DNA of 64,000 nt, taken from positions 1-64,000 of the forward strand of contig JBCCGI010000030.1 in NCBI GenBank assembly GCA_039029355.1, given 5' to 3'. Below the pieces are notes generated by a model, which was given only the letters and a program-made list of their open reading frames with translations, was not told the DNA's origin and ran no database searches. The position numbers and the translations under genes were made by a program. The stretch comes from JBCCGI01 sp039029355 (GTDB lineage Bacteria > Planctomycetota > UBA1135 > GCA-002686595). Below, piece by piece: positions 8,404 through 17,143 of this stretch. Each line of letters starts with the position of its first letter. Within the stretch, counting starts at the first letter, position 1.

Positions 8404-8441
8404 GATCGGGCTCACGCCGGGATGAGGGCGTCCGCCCGATC
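8404..8441 (-). terminator. Long imperfect hairpin after the EEP gene
   Basis: GATCGGGC (8404-8411) pairs with GCCCGATC (8434-8441). Inside, ACGCC (8414-8418) pairs with GGCGT (8427-8431), leaving a 2x2 internal loop and an 8-base loop. It begins 36 bases beyond the stop of the minus-strand gene ending at 8477, a usual place for a terminator or mRNA-end stabiliser. There is no T-run. Confidence 0.45.
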
Positions 8442-8476
8442 GGGTGCAGACTCCGCTGCGGCGGCCCCAGCAAGCC

Positions 8477-9802
8477 TCAAAGCGTGCCGATCGTAATGTC
8501 GAGCGCGTTGGCCAGCTGGATGTTCACCAGCGCATCCACGCTTCCGCCCTGCGTACACAGGGTGGTTCCAAGGTGCGCGCAGTCGTCCACGATCGGGAGG
8601 GCGAACGGCACGCCGGGCGGCCCCGTGACCACGATGGGGGGCGCGAGGCCGCAGAGAACCGTGCCCAGCCCCGTAGCGATGTCGGAAGGCGCGACCCCGA
8701 TCGCGACAAAGTCCAGGACCGCGCCCGGCATGAACGTCGTGTGATCGAGGACGGGATCCCAAGTCGAGCCGAGGGCCGGCCCCGACGTGACTCCGGCCAG
8801 GAACGCGTGGGGGTTGGGCGGCGTTCCCAGGCGCACCGTCTCGGTGGACGGCGCGTCGGTGGGGCAGCCGCCGAGGGACAACCTCAAGGCGACCGGGCGG
8901 TGGTCGGACATGGTCGCGTCGTACTCCGACCACCCGCCGGGCAGGTAGTCGTCGATGAGCAGCACCTGGACGTCGTCCGCGCCGGCGACGCCCTCAAACA
9001 GCTCGTTGGTCATCAAGAGGTGGTCGAGATGCGACGGCCAGGTTGGATAGGACCAGTCGGAGCTGCTTCCCCAAGCGATGTCCCAGTCCGCGAACCCGTA
9101 GTTGCCGGGGTCGTCCAGGAAGCTCTGGAAGACGTTGTGAGCCGCGCCGTCGGTCAAGCTGTCGTTGAGGTCGCCGAGGACGATCACCCGCTCGTCTGGA
9201 AAGGTGTCGTCGATGAACTCCTTCAGCAGGTTGCTCGCGGTGTAGCGCCTCGTCTCCTCGTCCCCCGGATCGGATAGGTCGAGGATCCCGTCGCCGCAGC
9301 ACTTGAAGTGGTTGTTGATCACGACCAGGCTCGCGCCGTTGAACGTCAGCTCCATCACGACCGGCGATCTGGGGAAGGCGCTCCAGTAGGGCTCGGTCTT
9401 GTAGATCTCGTAGATGTCGACGATCTCCACGGTCTCCGAGTTGTAGACGTAGGCGAGGCCCGCGAACCAGTCCGACTCGTAGAAGGCCGTGTACCCCGGG
9501 ATGCCGTCGATCATCTGCTGGAACAGCGTCAGGTCGGTGATCTCCTGCAGGGCCAGGAGGTCGACGTCGAGAGCCTCGATGGCCTCGCCCACGGCGGCGA
9601 CCGTGGTCCCACCGCTCTTGGGGAACCACTCGATGTTCCAGGTGAGCACCTCGAAGGCGTCCTCGGTCCCGAAGGACAGATCCTGAAGGCTCTGCGCGGA
9701 TGGAGCGGAGCTCAGCAGCGCGGGGAGCGCGATCGAAGCCAGAGCCGCGGCTCGCAGCCTCGCGGCTCGCGAGAGGGACGGTCGAGATGCGGGGGGCATG
9801 TG
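8477..9802 (-). CDS. Secreted endonuclease/exonuclease/phosphatase-fold protein
   Basis: 441 residues from the ATG at 9802; an in-frame ATG 11 codons upstream (9835) is less likely because the downstream start gives a standard signal peptide ending SSAPSAQ. The EEP (DNase I-like) catalytic motifs are all present: LTWNIEWFP, LLALQEI, NHFK, LGDLNDS and SDHRPV. The metal-binding Asn, Glu, Asp/Asn and final Asp-His are intact, so it should be a metal-dependent phosphodiesterase or nuclease acting outside the cytoplasm. After the domain, ~130 residues (from LGGCPTDAP to the end, with LDHTTFMPGAVLDFVAIG and LANALDITIG) form a distinct beta-rich C-terminal module. Substrate unknown. Confidence 0.82.
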   Translation of the reverse strand, partial: HMPPASRPSLSRAARLRAAALASIALPALLSSAPSAQSLQDLSFGTEDAFEVLTWNIEWFPKSGGTTVAAVGEAIEALDVDLLALQEITDLTLFQQMIDGIPGYTAFYESDWFAGLAYVYNSETVEIVDIYEIYKTEPYWSAFPRSPVVMELTFNGASLVVINNHFKCCGDGILDLSDPGDEETRRYTASNLLKEFIDDTFPDERVIVLGDLNDSLTDGAAHNVFQSFLDDPGNYGFADWDIAWGSSSDWSYPTWPSHLDHLLMTNELFEGVAGADDVQVLLIDDYLPGGWSEYDATMSDHRPVALRLSLGGCPTDAPSTETVRLGTPPNPHAFLAGVTSGPALGSTWDPVLDHTTFMPGAVLDFVAIGVAPSDIATGLGTVLCGLAPPIVVTGPPGVPFALPIVDDCAHLGTTLCTQGGSVDALVNIQLANALDITIGTL

Positions 9803-9931
9803 TATGGGCGCGGGCGACGGATTATCAGGGATCAAGATCAGGCCCGGAGGAGGCGTGCTCGTGCAGGTTAGCCCAGGCGGCCATGCGCACGCTACAGCCG
9901 CGCGTGGGCCAAGCGGCCTGCACGGCGGGCC

Positions 9932-11815
9932 TTACAGCCCCACCAGGACCGAAAGCGCCTCGGTCAACCCGATGCCTGCGCCGCTCGCTCCGCCGAAGCT
10001 TGGATCGACGATCGCGCCCTGGGTGTAGAGCTTGAGCCCGGCCAGGCTCGCGTCGTCCGGAAGTGCGAGCGACACGGTGACCGGAGAGCCCTGCCAAGGC
10101 GGACCGGGGAAGGCGAACAGCGCGACGACCGGCGATAGGTTGAGCAGGACCTCGCCGTCCGCGAGCGGGCCGCCCATGCCGAGGCCGGGAAAGACCTTGC
10201 CGCAGGGGAAGGCCGAGTCGGGTTTGGTTGCCACGCCCAACAGCGTGGCCGCGCCCGGCGATTGCGTTCCGAGCGGGTTGTGCAGCTCGAAGTTCGCGGT
10301 GCCGCCCACAACAGGCGCACCTCCCTGGATCGCCAAGCTGCCGGCGGGATTGACCCCGCAGCCGTAGGTCGTCACCGGCTCGTAGCGAAGCACCTTGAGC
10401 AAGCCCGTGACCTGCGTGACGTAGAGATCGCCGCTGATCGGGTGGCGCTCGATCGACGAGAGCTGGCCGAACCCCGTGCCGAAGGGACGGATCGCGATCG
10501 GGTTGTAGTTCTCGTCCAGCTCCAGCGTCTTGATGAAGGCCGTGCCGTAGTCGCCGAAGAACACGCGACCGTGGTAGTAGTCCGGGTAATTGCCCGTGGT
10601 GTAGACGGTGCCGCCGATCGCGCTGCGGCCGCTGAAGCCGGGGAGCGGGTTGCCCTGCTCGTCGACGTACGTACCGGCGGGCTCGTAGGTGGTCGCCGCG
10701 AACTGATGCCAAGCCACGATCGGATCGGTCAGGTTGCCGTGCAGCGGTGTAGCGCAGGTCGGAAAGGCCGCAGAGCTCGGCTGAAAAGCCTGATAGGCGG
10801 GCTCGGGGACCAGCGCCTCGTAGCAGGGCCAGCCGAAGTTCTCGGCGCCTTGGCAGATGTCGAACTCCTCCCAGGTCTCCCACCCCACATCGCCGATCCC
10901 CAAGACGTTCGGCTGCCCGAGCGCCACGTCGCTCGCACCGGTGCCCGGAAACACGAGCATCCGAAACGGGTTGCGCAGACCGAGCGCCCAGACGCGCGAC
11001 GGATTGGACCCCAGGTCGCCGTCGTAGAACGGGTTCGAGCGGTAGCCTTCACCGGTGTCGGGGTTGATGCGCAGCACCTTGCCGGCCAGCGAACGCAGGT
11101 CCTGGGAGCGGAACGCGCCGCTGTCTTGCTCCGCCGGCGTCGGCCCCCGGAGCCCGGTCAGCGGGTGCACCCAATTGTCGAAGCCGGGCGCGTCCTTGCC
11201 GCCGGTGTCCGCGAAGTTGTAGTTCGCGCCGTCGCCCGCTGCGACCAGCAACGACCCGTCGTCCGCGAAGTGCAACGAGCCGTTGCTGTGGCCGAGATGC
11301 AGGCTCGCGATGCAATCGGGCACGGAGCCGTCGGGACGCTGGTTCCCGAGCAGTACCTGCCGCGAGGTCAGGTCGGCCACAACGTCGCTGCCATCGAAGG
11401 TCGCGCGGTACCTCGTCAGCCGCGAGAACGGATACTCATCCAAGCCATAGGCGAGGTCCTGCCCGGGCACCGGCGAGACGGTGTACAGCAGGTACACCCA
11501 GGACGTGCGTCCACCGTCCGGGAGGAAGCCCGGATGCAGCGCGATCCCAAGCAAACCGCGCTCGAGGTTGTAGTGCACCTCGTCCTCCAGGTTGATGAAC
11601 GGCCGCGTCTGCTGCTCTTCGCCATCGTGGATCCTCACAAAGCCACGCTGCTCGAGCACAAACAGCAACCCCCGGTCCGAGATCGCGAGCCCCACGGGCG
11701 TGTCGTACACACCGCTCAGCGGAACGGCCTGAAAGCCGGGGGGCAGGTTCTGGGCGGTCGGCCTCCCCAGCAAGACGCATAGAGCAAACGCTGTAGAGGT
11801 CAATCGCTTGTGCAT
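9932..11815 (-). CDS. Secreted glucose/sorbosone dehydrogenase-like (PQQ-type) propeller protein
   Basis: 627 residues from the ATG at 11815 (signal MHKRLTSTAFALCVLLGRPTAQ); the frame extends 28 codons further but without signal character. The GSDH beta-propeller is recognised by VYDTPVGLAISDRGLLFVLEQRG, ERGLLGIALHPGF, LHLGHSNGSLHFADDGSLLVAAGD, LAGKVLRINPDTGEG and WALGLRNPFRM, plus GDVGWETWEEFD. Family members oxidise sugars or other alcohols using PQQ. The last 143 residues (from GCGVNPAGSL, ending GLTEALSVLVGL) form a C-terminal module also found in the proteins at 52990-54603 and 59751-60941. Periplasmic or surface location inferred. It stands alone on the strand. Confidence 0.85.
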   Translation of the reverse strand: MHKRLTSTAFALCVLLGRPTAQNLPPGFQAVPLSGVYDTPVGLAISDRGLLFVLEQRGFVRIHDGEEQQTRPFINLEDEVHYNLERGLLGIALHPGFLPDGGRTSWVYLLYTVSPVPGQDLAYGLDEYPFSRLTRYRATFDGSDVVADLTSRQVLLGNQRPDGSVPDCIASLHLGHSNGSLHFADDGSLLVAAGDGANYNFADTGGKDAPGFDNWVHPLTGLRGPTPAEQDSGAFRSQDLRSLAGKVLRINPDTGEGYRSNPFYDGDLGSNPSRVWALGLRNPFRMLVFPGTGASDVALGQPNVLGIGDVGWETWEEFDICQGAENFGWPCYEALVPEPAYQAFQPSSAAFPTCATPLHGNLTDPIVAWHQFAATTYEPAGTYVDEQGNPLPGFSGRSAIGGTVYTTGNYPDYYHGRVFFGDYGTAFIKTLELDENYNPIAIRPFGTGFGQLSSIERHPISGDLYVTQVTGLLKVLRYEPVTTYGCGVNPAGSLAIQGGAPVVGGTANFELHNPLGTQSPGAATLLGVATKPDSAFPCGKVFPGLGMGGPLADGEVLLNLSPVVALFAFPGPPWQGSPVTVSLALPDDASLAGLKLYTQGAIVDPSFGGASGAGIGLTEALSVLVGL

Positions 11816-11993
11816 CGCTGCATCCTCATAGCAAGCGCGCCCAATGGCCAGTGACAATTGGCATCCGCAAGATGCGCGGCGCGCGGTTCCCCGGCTCAAC
11901 CCGCCCGTTCTAGCTTGGTGGCTGGAGCGGCCGGGCTCCTCCAGAACGCCATCACGAGTTCCGAGAGGCGGTTCACGAACATGAAATGGACCG

Positions 11994-12530
11994 TTACTCG
12001 CTCAGGGCGCTCCACAGGAATGCCCAGCGGTCCGGCTGCTCGGCGATCCGGCGATCGAGCCCGATCGGGCCCCGATAGCTGCCGCCCGATTCCACCCGCA
12101 GCAGGATGGGCGCCGGAGCGACCTGCGCAGCCTGTAGAGCGGTGACAAACCTATAGCCGTGAGCTGGGGGAACCCGCTCGTCTTCAAGCCTACGCTCACC
12201 AGGGTGGCGGGGTAGGGGACGCCCGGCCCTGCGTGATGGAGAGGGGAGTAGCTGTGCAGGACCTCGAAGTCTGACGGGTCCGCCGCAGTGCCGAACTCAC
12301 CAACCCAGTCGGTGCCGGCCTCGATTTTCTCGAGACGCAACATGTCTAGAAGGCCGGAATCGATCAGGGCCAGAGCGAAGAACTCGGGCCTCCAAGGTAC
12401 CGCGGATCGCAGCGTGTCGAAGGTACCGTGCACCGGCACTCGCGGCGCCGTGCCGGCCACGTAGTAGTCCCCGATCGGCTCGACGTCGTACACCGTCGAG
12501 CCGATCGCCCCGGTCCCGCCGGACAACGTC
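11994..12530 (-). pseudogene. Decayed S9A prolyl oligopeptidase fragment
   Basis: One minus-strand frame (about 12526 down to 12150) reads PEFFALALIDSGLLDMLR, then EYSPLH-like HSYSPLHHAGPGVPYPATL. This matches the catalytic-domain end of S9A prolyl oligopeptidases. After about 12145 the homology continues in another frame: ALQAAQVAPAPILLRVE and RWAFLWSALSE, ending at the TAA at 11994-11996. A frameshift therefore breaks the gene. The catalytic Ser block (GGS.GG) and the whole propeller are absent, and the Asp loop is lost at the frameshift. The intact gene at 47043-49181 has the same order (DMLR, YSPLH, AAMQAAQSGDAPILLRV), so this is probably a dead paralogue. Confidence 0.75.
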
Positions 12531-12558
12531 TAGTCCTGCAGCAAGGCGACGGCCGGTC

Positions 12559-13413
12559 TCAGCACTCGGAGTCGTCCTGCGGAGCCGTCCCCCTACTCCG
12601 CGGCCGCCCTCGTTCCGTCGCTCCAAGGCGGAACAATCCTCCCATCCGGACTTCGCCGTGCGTCCGGTTCAACACGGCGACCAAGCGCTCCGCGGCCCTG
12701 ACTAGGTCTTCGGATATCCCCTGGGTGGACTCGCCAGAGACCGTCCGGTCGATGACCTCCTTGCCTCGCCACAGCCGCCCGGCGCGGTCGAGTCCCCGCG
12801 CTCGGAATCGGCAGGCGCCGGCATCGGTTGCACCGTCGATGCTCTCGAACGCGAGGCCGCACGCCTCTACGAACGCACGAGTCGCGTCGACGAGGCGGCC
12901 CGTGTTGCGGCTCTCCGCGGCGGCCTCGGTCAGGAGGACCTCGACCTGCAGGCCGTCGTAAACCACAGCCCCATTCGCTGGGATCAAGACGTCGTCCTCG
13001 TCGAGGGAGGAGGCGTTCTCCGCGACCGAGGCGTCCGCGTCGTACTGCTCGAACGACTGCAGGTAGTCGGCGAGTGACGTTCCGTTCTCGCAGCAATCGT
13101 CTTGCTCACGCAGCTCGAGCGTGGCGAACGTCTCCTTGTCGCCCGTCATGAAGCGGACCTCCTGGGCCTTGCACACGCACTTCGTCAGGCCCTTCTTGCA
13201 GAACTCCCAGTAGCAGATCTCGGAAGGACCCGCCGGCACTCCGTAGCCGCTCTCCTCCAGCCACTTCGCGATGACGGCGAAGCCGTCGTCCGCCGCCATC
13301 GCCTCCGCGAGTATGGGCTCGATCTCTTTCGCTAGCTCCAGGAAGTCCGGGGGAGCGGGAGCCGCTTTGTCGTAGGTCTTGGGATGATGAAACAGCGCGA
13401 TCGAGAACTTCAT
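12559..13413 (-). CDS. Hypothetical protein downstream of kinase-FGE gene
   Basis: 284 residues, not recognised. No signal peptide; starts MKFSIALFHHPKTYDKAAPAPP. A cysteine cluster around residues 67-80 (CYWEFCKKGLTKCVCK) and a CC pair near 107 could bind metal or form disulfides. An acidic middle (SSLDEDDVLIPANG) leads to VVYDGLQVEVLLTEAAAES, and the C-terminus is basic then acidic. It lies only 36 bases after the kinase-FGE gene on the same strand, so it is probably co-transcribed and may be a partner or substrate of that kinase. The C-terminal 30 residues are low-complexity. Confidence 0.6.
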   Translation of the reverse strand: MKFSIALFHHPKTYDKAAPAPPDFLELAKEIEPILAEAMAADDGFAVIAKWLEESGYGVPAGPSEICYWEFCKKGLTKCVCKAQEVRFMTGDKETFATLELREQDDCCENGTSLADYLQSFEQYDADASVAENASSLDEDDVLIPANGAVVYDGLQVEVLLTEAAAESRNTGRLVDATRAFVEACGLAFESIDGATDAGACRFRARGLDRAGRLWRGKEVIDRTVSGESTQGISEDLVRAAERLVAVLNRTHGEVRMGGLFRLGATERGRPRSRGTAPQDDSEC

Positions 13414-13449
13414 GGGTGACTTTCTGGGGCGAAGGGGATGAGCCCCGGG

Positions 13450-15861
13450 TTAGCGCTCGAGCTCGAGCGTGTCTCGCAGTGCGTCGGGCGTGTCCTCGGT
13501 GCGGACCAGGCGGAAGCCCTGGGCGCGCCTTCCGGCCTCGTCAACGAACCACTGAACCCCGCGGGTCGGGTGGGCCCGCTCCAACCAGCTGACGGGGAGC
13601 AGATGCTGCTTCTCGCGCCAACGGCTGTAGGAGAGGTAGCAGCCCAGCTCCACAAGGCCGTCGGGCTCGGTATGGGGCAGATCAGTCACCCACTCGCCCG
13701 CACATAGGCTCTCGTCCATCAGCGGCGGGAAGTCCGGATGGGTTCGTTGATACAGCAACTCCGCCTCTACCAGCTCGCGTGCAGTCGGTAGCCGCGCTCC
13801 CGCCCACTGCGCGTACTCAAGCGCCTCCTGCCAGGGGACCACCTTCGGCGAGTCCGGCGAGGCCTCGGAGCCGTCGGAGCCCTGCCCCGTCGCGCGTAGG
13901 TATTCGGCGTAGTCCGCCACGGTGACCAGCGGGCCGATCCGGTAGCCGGGGACCGAGCGGGTGGCGATCTTGTGGGACTCTAGAGGGTGGTAGACCGGGA
14001 CCGAGTGGCCGGGGACCACGAGGCTCCTGTCGTACCACTCGGGGGCCAAAGTGGAGAGCGGGATGAACCGCGGCGGCCCGGTCCGGCTGCTCACGAAGAC
14101 CTCGACCTCGTGGCGCACCGTGAGCCCGTCTGGCTCCCAGAGAACGAGGCGATAGAGACCCGGCCCCGGCCGCGGGTTCGGCTCGATGGGGCGGAACGCC
14201 GTCATCCCCGTCAGCCCCAGCGGAGGATCCTCCAAGTCGCTGAGCTCCGCGCAGGTCGTCCGGCGGTACAGCCTTGGCTCCAGGCCCGGGGGAAGGCCGA
14301 ACTCCAGGCTCCCTCGGGCGATGCTCTCGTGCTCGGGAACGAGCCCCGGGTAGGCCTCTCGGAGCGCCAAGAACTCGCTTCGCCAAGACTCGAAAGCGTC
14401 GAAGGGAGCTCGCTTCCGAGCGGCGCTGCGGCTCTCTTGCAGGAAGGCGCTGGCGGCCTCGAGGTAGAGCTGCCGGACCTCGCCATCCAACTCGTCGGTG
14501 AGCTCGCCGTGCAGCCAACCGACGAGGGGTTTGGCGTCCAGGGTCTCGCCGCGCGCTCTGAGCTGCCCCAGTCGCATGGCCTGCTCGCGGAAGGCACCAA
14601 GCGCCTGGACCGGAGCCGCGCGAGCTGCCCCAAGGTCCGCCCTAAACCGCCGCAAGGACCAGCCGTGCAGTCCAATCGCGACGACGGCGAGAAGCACCAC
14701 GCAGGCCGCGGCCCAGGACGCTCGCGGATGGTCGCGCACGACGTCCCTGAGCCTGAGGAGCGGCGCACGCGGACGGACGGTGACCGAGCGTTCCGCCAGG
14801 AAGCTCCGCAGGTCGGCTACGACCTCCGCCATGCTCCCGTAACGAGCCTCGGGTTCGATGGAGAGGCACTTGAGCAGGATCGCTTCGAGATCCCGGTCGA
14901 CTCCAGGCCCCGGGACCAGGCCGGACACGGAGCTCACCCTCGGGAGAGGCGTCCGCCCATCGTGGGGCTCCGGATAAGGATGGCGAAGGGTGAGCAGCTC
15001 GTGAGCAACGATGCCGAAGGCGAACTGGTCGCTGCGTGGGTCGTTTCCCGCTTCGCCGGCCCGGATCTGCTCCGGTGCAAGGTAGTTGCGCGTCCCGATG
15101 AGCTCGGATTTCCGGGGCTCCCCGTCTCCGATCCGCGCCGCGATGCCGAGGTCCACGAGGCAGGGGAGAGGCTCTTCGCCCGACCGAAAGACGACGTTGG
15201 CGGGCTTGACGTCCCTGTGCACGATCCTGCGCCCGTGGAGATAGTCGAGGCCTTCGGCGATGCGCACAAGGCACTCCAGGCGAGCCTCGCGCGAGTCGAG
15301 CCATTGGGCCACGTCCGCCGGGGAGGCTTCCGCCTTGTCCCGCGCCGAAGGCGGAGCCTCCGGACGTCGCATGGCGGCGAGCACGTGCGCGAGGTCCGGG
15401 CCTCCGAGGTAGCGGGTTACGAGCCGCTTTCCCTCGGCCTCGACCGTGTGGACGTCGACAACACACTCGTGCTCCAGGGCGCCCAGCCGCTTGGCTTCGT
15501 CGGTTTCCTCGGGGTCGACCTGCTTGACGACGACCCGGCGCTCCAGCTCGGGGTCCCAGGCGGACCAGACCTGCGGACAGGGGCGACCGTCGAGCGCTGC
15601 CTCGACCTCGTAGCGGCCCAGGAACCGCGGCCACCGCTCACCAGGCGACGCGTCAAGCTCGGCTCGCATCCGGGCGCCGAGCGTCGTCAAGCGCTCGTGG
15701 ATGCGGATCTCGGCGGTCAAGGTATCCGCGTCGTCGCCGGCGCGTGCGCGCAGCTCGTCGGTGTCCACTCGGCGGCCTCCGGCCCGGGCGCGAATGTACT
15801 CATCGAGTAGGACCCCGACGGGGTCGTCGGCGTCGAGCTCATCTTCGAAGAAGGGCTCCAT
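13450..15861 (-). CDS. Ser/Thr protein kinase with C-terminal FGE/SUMF1-like domain
   Basis: 803 residues. Start chosen at ATG 15861 because GGAGG sits 6 bases upstream; a TTG two codons earlier would overlap it. (Residue numbers below count from that TTG.) Residues 1-75 are an acidic N-terminal region; 87-355 a Hanks-type kinase: VVVKQ (Lys115), HRDVKPAN (Asp219), then DLG at 239-241 in place of DFG, GTRNYLAPEQ. The glycine loop is atypical (LDGRPCPQVW, lacking GxGxxG). A transmembrane helix follows at about 384-402. The extracytoplasmic part ends in an FGE-sulfatase-like fold: YRIGPLVTVADYAEYL, ARLPTARELVEAELLY, GFRLVRTEDTP. The kinase faces the cytoplasm and the FGE-like domain the other side, as in a sensor. 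Sigma factor gene lies 343 bases upstream on the same strand. Confidence 0.82.
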   Translation of the reverse strand: MEPFFEDELDADDPVGVLLDEYIRARAGGRRVDTDELRARAGDDADTLTAEIRIHERLTTLGARMRAELDASPGERWPRFLGRYEVEAALDGRPCPQVWSAWDPELERRVVVKQVDPEETDEAKRLGALEHECVVDVHTVEAEGKRLVTRYLGGPDLAHVLAAMRRPEAPPSARDKAEASPADVAQWLDSREARLECLVRIAEGLDYLHGRRIVHRDVKPANVVFRSGEEPLPCLVDLGIAARIGDGEPRKSELIGTRNYLAPEQIRAGEAGNDPRSDQFAFGIVAHELLTLRHPYPEPHDGRTPLPRVSSVSGLVPGPGVDRDLEAILLKCLSIEPEARYGSMAEVVADLRSFLAERSVTVRPRAPLLRLRDVVRDHPRASWAAACVVLLAVVAIGLHGWSLRRFRADLGAARAAPVQALGAFREQAMRLGQLRARGETLDAKPLVGWLHGELTDELDGEVRQLYLEAASAFLQESRSAARKRAPFDAFESWRSEFLALREAYPGLVPEHESIARGSLEFGLPPGLEPRLYRRTTCAELSDLEDPPLGLTGMTAFRPIEPNPRPGPGLYRLVLWEPDGLTVRHEVEVFVSSRTGPPRFIPLSTLAPEWYDRSLVVPGHSVPVYHPLESHKIATRSVPGYRIGPLVTVADYAEYLRATGQGSDGSEASPDSPKVVPWQEALEYAQWAGARLPTARELVEAELLYQRTHPDFPPLMDESLCAGEWVTDLPHTEPDGLVELGCYLSYSRWREKQHLLPVSWLERAHPTRGVQWFVDEAGRRAQGFRLVRTEDTPDALRDTLELER

Positions 15862-16204
15862 GGTCAACCTCCGTAGGGCCGCTTCGGAGGACTCTCGACG
15901 GTCACGGATCTCGGCTGCGGGTCGCGGGGAGCGCAGACCGCTGATCTGCTCTCCCCGAGGGCGCGAGGGGGCGAGCCGCTCGTACCAGGTTGTGACAGGG
16001 AAGGCGTGGGAATACAGATGGGGGTCGCAGGCAGGATCATGAATGGCCCTTCGCGGCGAGGAGCTCGGCTGGCTCCTGGGGTCCGTGGGAGAACTTCCTC
16101 GGGATTCGGGACGAGGGTCCCGTCGGTCGAACGACCGGCGTGAAGGTCTCGCCGTAGGGGGGGACGGCGGACGAGGGAAGGGGTTCGGAGAACACAGAGC
16201 ATGG
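15862..16204. other. Intergenic gap between sigma factor and kinase genes
   Basis: 343 bases on the same-strand path from the sigma factor to the kinase-FGE gene. A short minus frame starting MILPATPICIPTPSLS is open but proline- and serine-rich with no homology I recognise; I do not call it. The gap probably carries the kinase promoter; I see no clear consensus elements. Confidence 0.4.
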
Positions 16205-17143
16205 TCAGTTCCCGTGCATCAAGGTCGCCAACCGATCCATGGACTTGCGACGCAGGCGTCCCACGTAGGACTCGGACTTCTCCAGCTCCTGTGCGATTTC
16301 TTTGTCCGTGCGTTCGTCGAAGTAGTAGCTCTCGACGATCCGGCGCTCCATCGGATCCAGCAACGCAAGAGCAGAGAGCAGGTCGGCCCGCTCTTCGTAC
16401 TCCTCGAACATCTCGGCGGGAGCGGACCTCTGCGCGCTACCGGGTTCATGGGCCAAGGCATCGAGCGGCGCCTCCCGCGCGACGTCGCGCTTCTTCGCCC
16501 TCGACCTTCGCCACTGGTCTCGAATGACGTTGAGGATGACGCCTCGCAGCCAAGCGCGGGCGCTGCCGGGCGTCTCGAGGTCGTCGGGGTGCTTGCGCTG
16601 GAGCAGGGCGACGAAGATCTCCTGGACGACATCGTCGGCGCCCGCACGCGCCTGCAGGTCGCCGCCCCAGCGGTGCTTGACGAAGCGCGCGACGTACGGC
16701 ATGACGTACTCGAAGAACTTCTCGCGGGCCCCGGGAGTCCCTTTCCGGGCGCCGATTAGAAGCCGCTCGGTGTACCGGAGCTCAGGGTCCTGCGGAGGCG
16801 GGTCGTCCGCAACGGCGCGGAGGTCGGCCGGCAAGAGGTGGATCACATCCGCGAGCTCGGGCACCTCCTTCGAAGCGAAGTGGCCCTTCCACTCCGCCCG
16901 GACGCTCTCAACGGCGTCGGACATCTGGGAGAAGACGCGGCCCGGGGAGTCGTCCTCCCGCCTCAGGAGGCGGAACGGGGCCCGCGCCGACAGCCGAATC
17001 GCGTCGCGCCGGCTCTCGAGGACGACGGGCTCCCAATCGTTGTCGATCGAGATCAGGAACCAGCGCTCGCGTCCCTGAACAATGGCCTGGCCGCCCTCGG
17101 CGTCGATCGCCCGGAGCCTATAGCTTGCTGCGCTAGAGCTCAT
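16205..17143 (-). CDS. ECF-type RNA polymerase sigma factor with N-terminal extension
   Basis: 312 residues. The sigma part starts near residue 125: region 2 has GAREKFFEYVMPYVARFVKHRW, ADDVVQEIFVALLQ, and ARAWLRGVILNVIRDQWRRS. Region 4 has LDPMERRIVESYYFDERTDKEIAQELEKSESYVGRLRRKSMDRL, with a helix-turn-helix. Residues 1-120 are an extra domain (RLRAIDAEGGQAIVQGRERWFLISIDNDWEP...) not present in ordinary ECF factors, which are ~180-200 residues. The start codon overlaps the stop of the upstream gene as ATGA, with AAGGTG as ribosome binding site, so translation is coupled. It probably directs transcription of a local regulon and may be controlled by its extension, the coupled protein or the neighbouring kinase. 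Confidence 0.85.
   Translation of the reverse strand: MSSSAASYRLRAIDAEGGQAIVQGRERWFLISIDNDWEPVVLESRRDAIRLSARAPFRLLRREDDSPGRVFSQMSDAVESVRAEWKGHFASKEVPELADVIHLLPADLRAVADDPPPQDPELRYTERLLIGARKGTPGAREKFFEYVMPYVARFVKHRWGGDLQARAGADDVVQEIFVALLQRKHPDDLETPGSARAWLRGVILNVIRDQWRRSRAKKRDVAREAPLDALAHEPGSAQRSAPAEMFEEYEERADLLSALALLDPMERRIVESYYFDERTDKEIAQELEKSESYVGRLRRKSMDRLATLMHGN

Noticed and set aside
13987..15810. 607-codon plus frame opposite the kinase-FGE gene
   Set aside because: Antisense to a kinase with clear HRD and FGE-like motifs.
15864..16202. 112-codon minus frame between the sigma factor and kinase genes
   Set aside because: Proline/serine/arginine-rich, no ribosome binding site and no recognisable homology.
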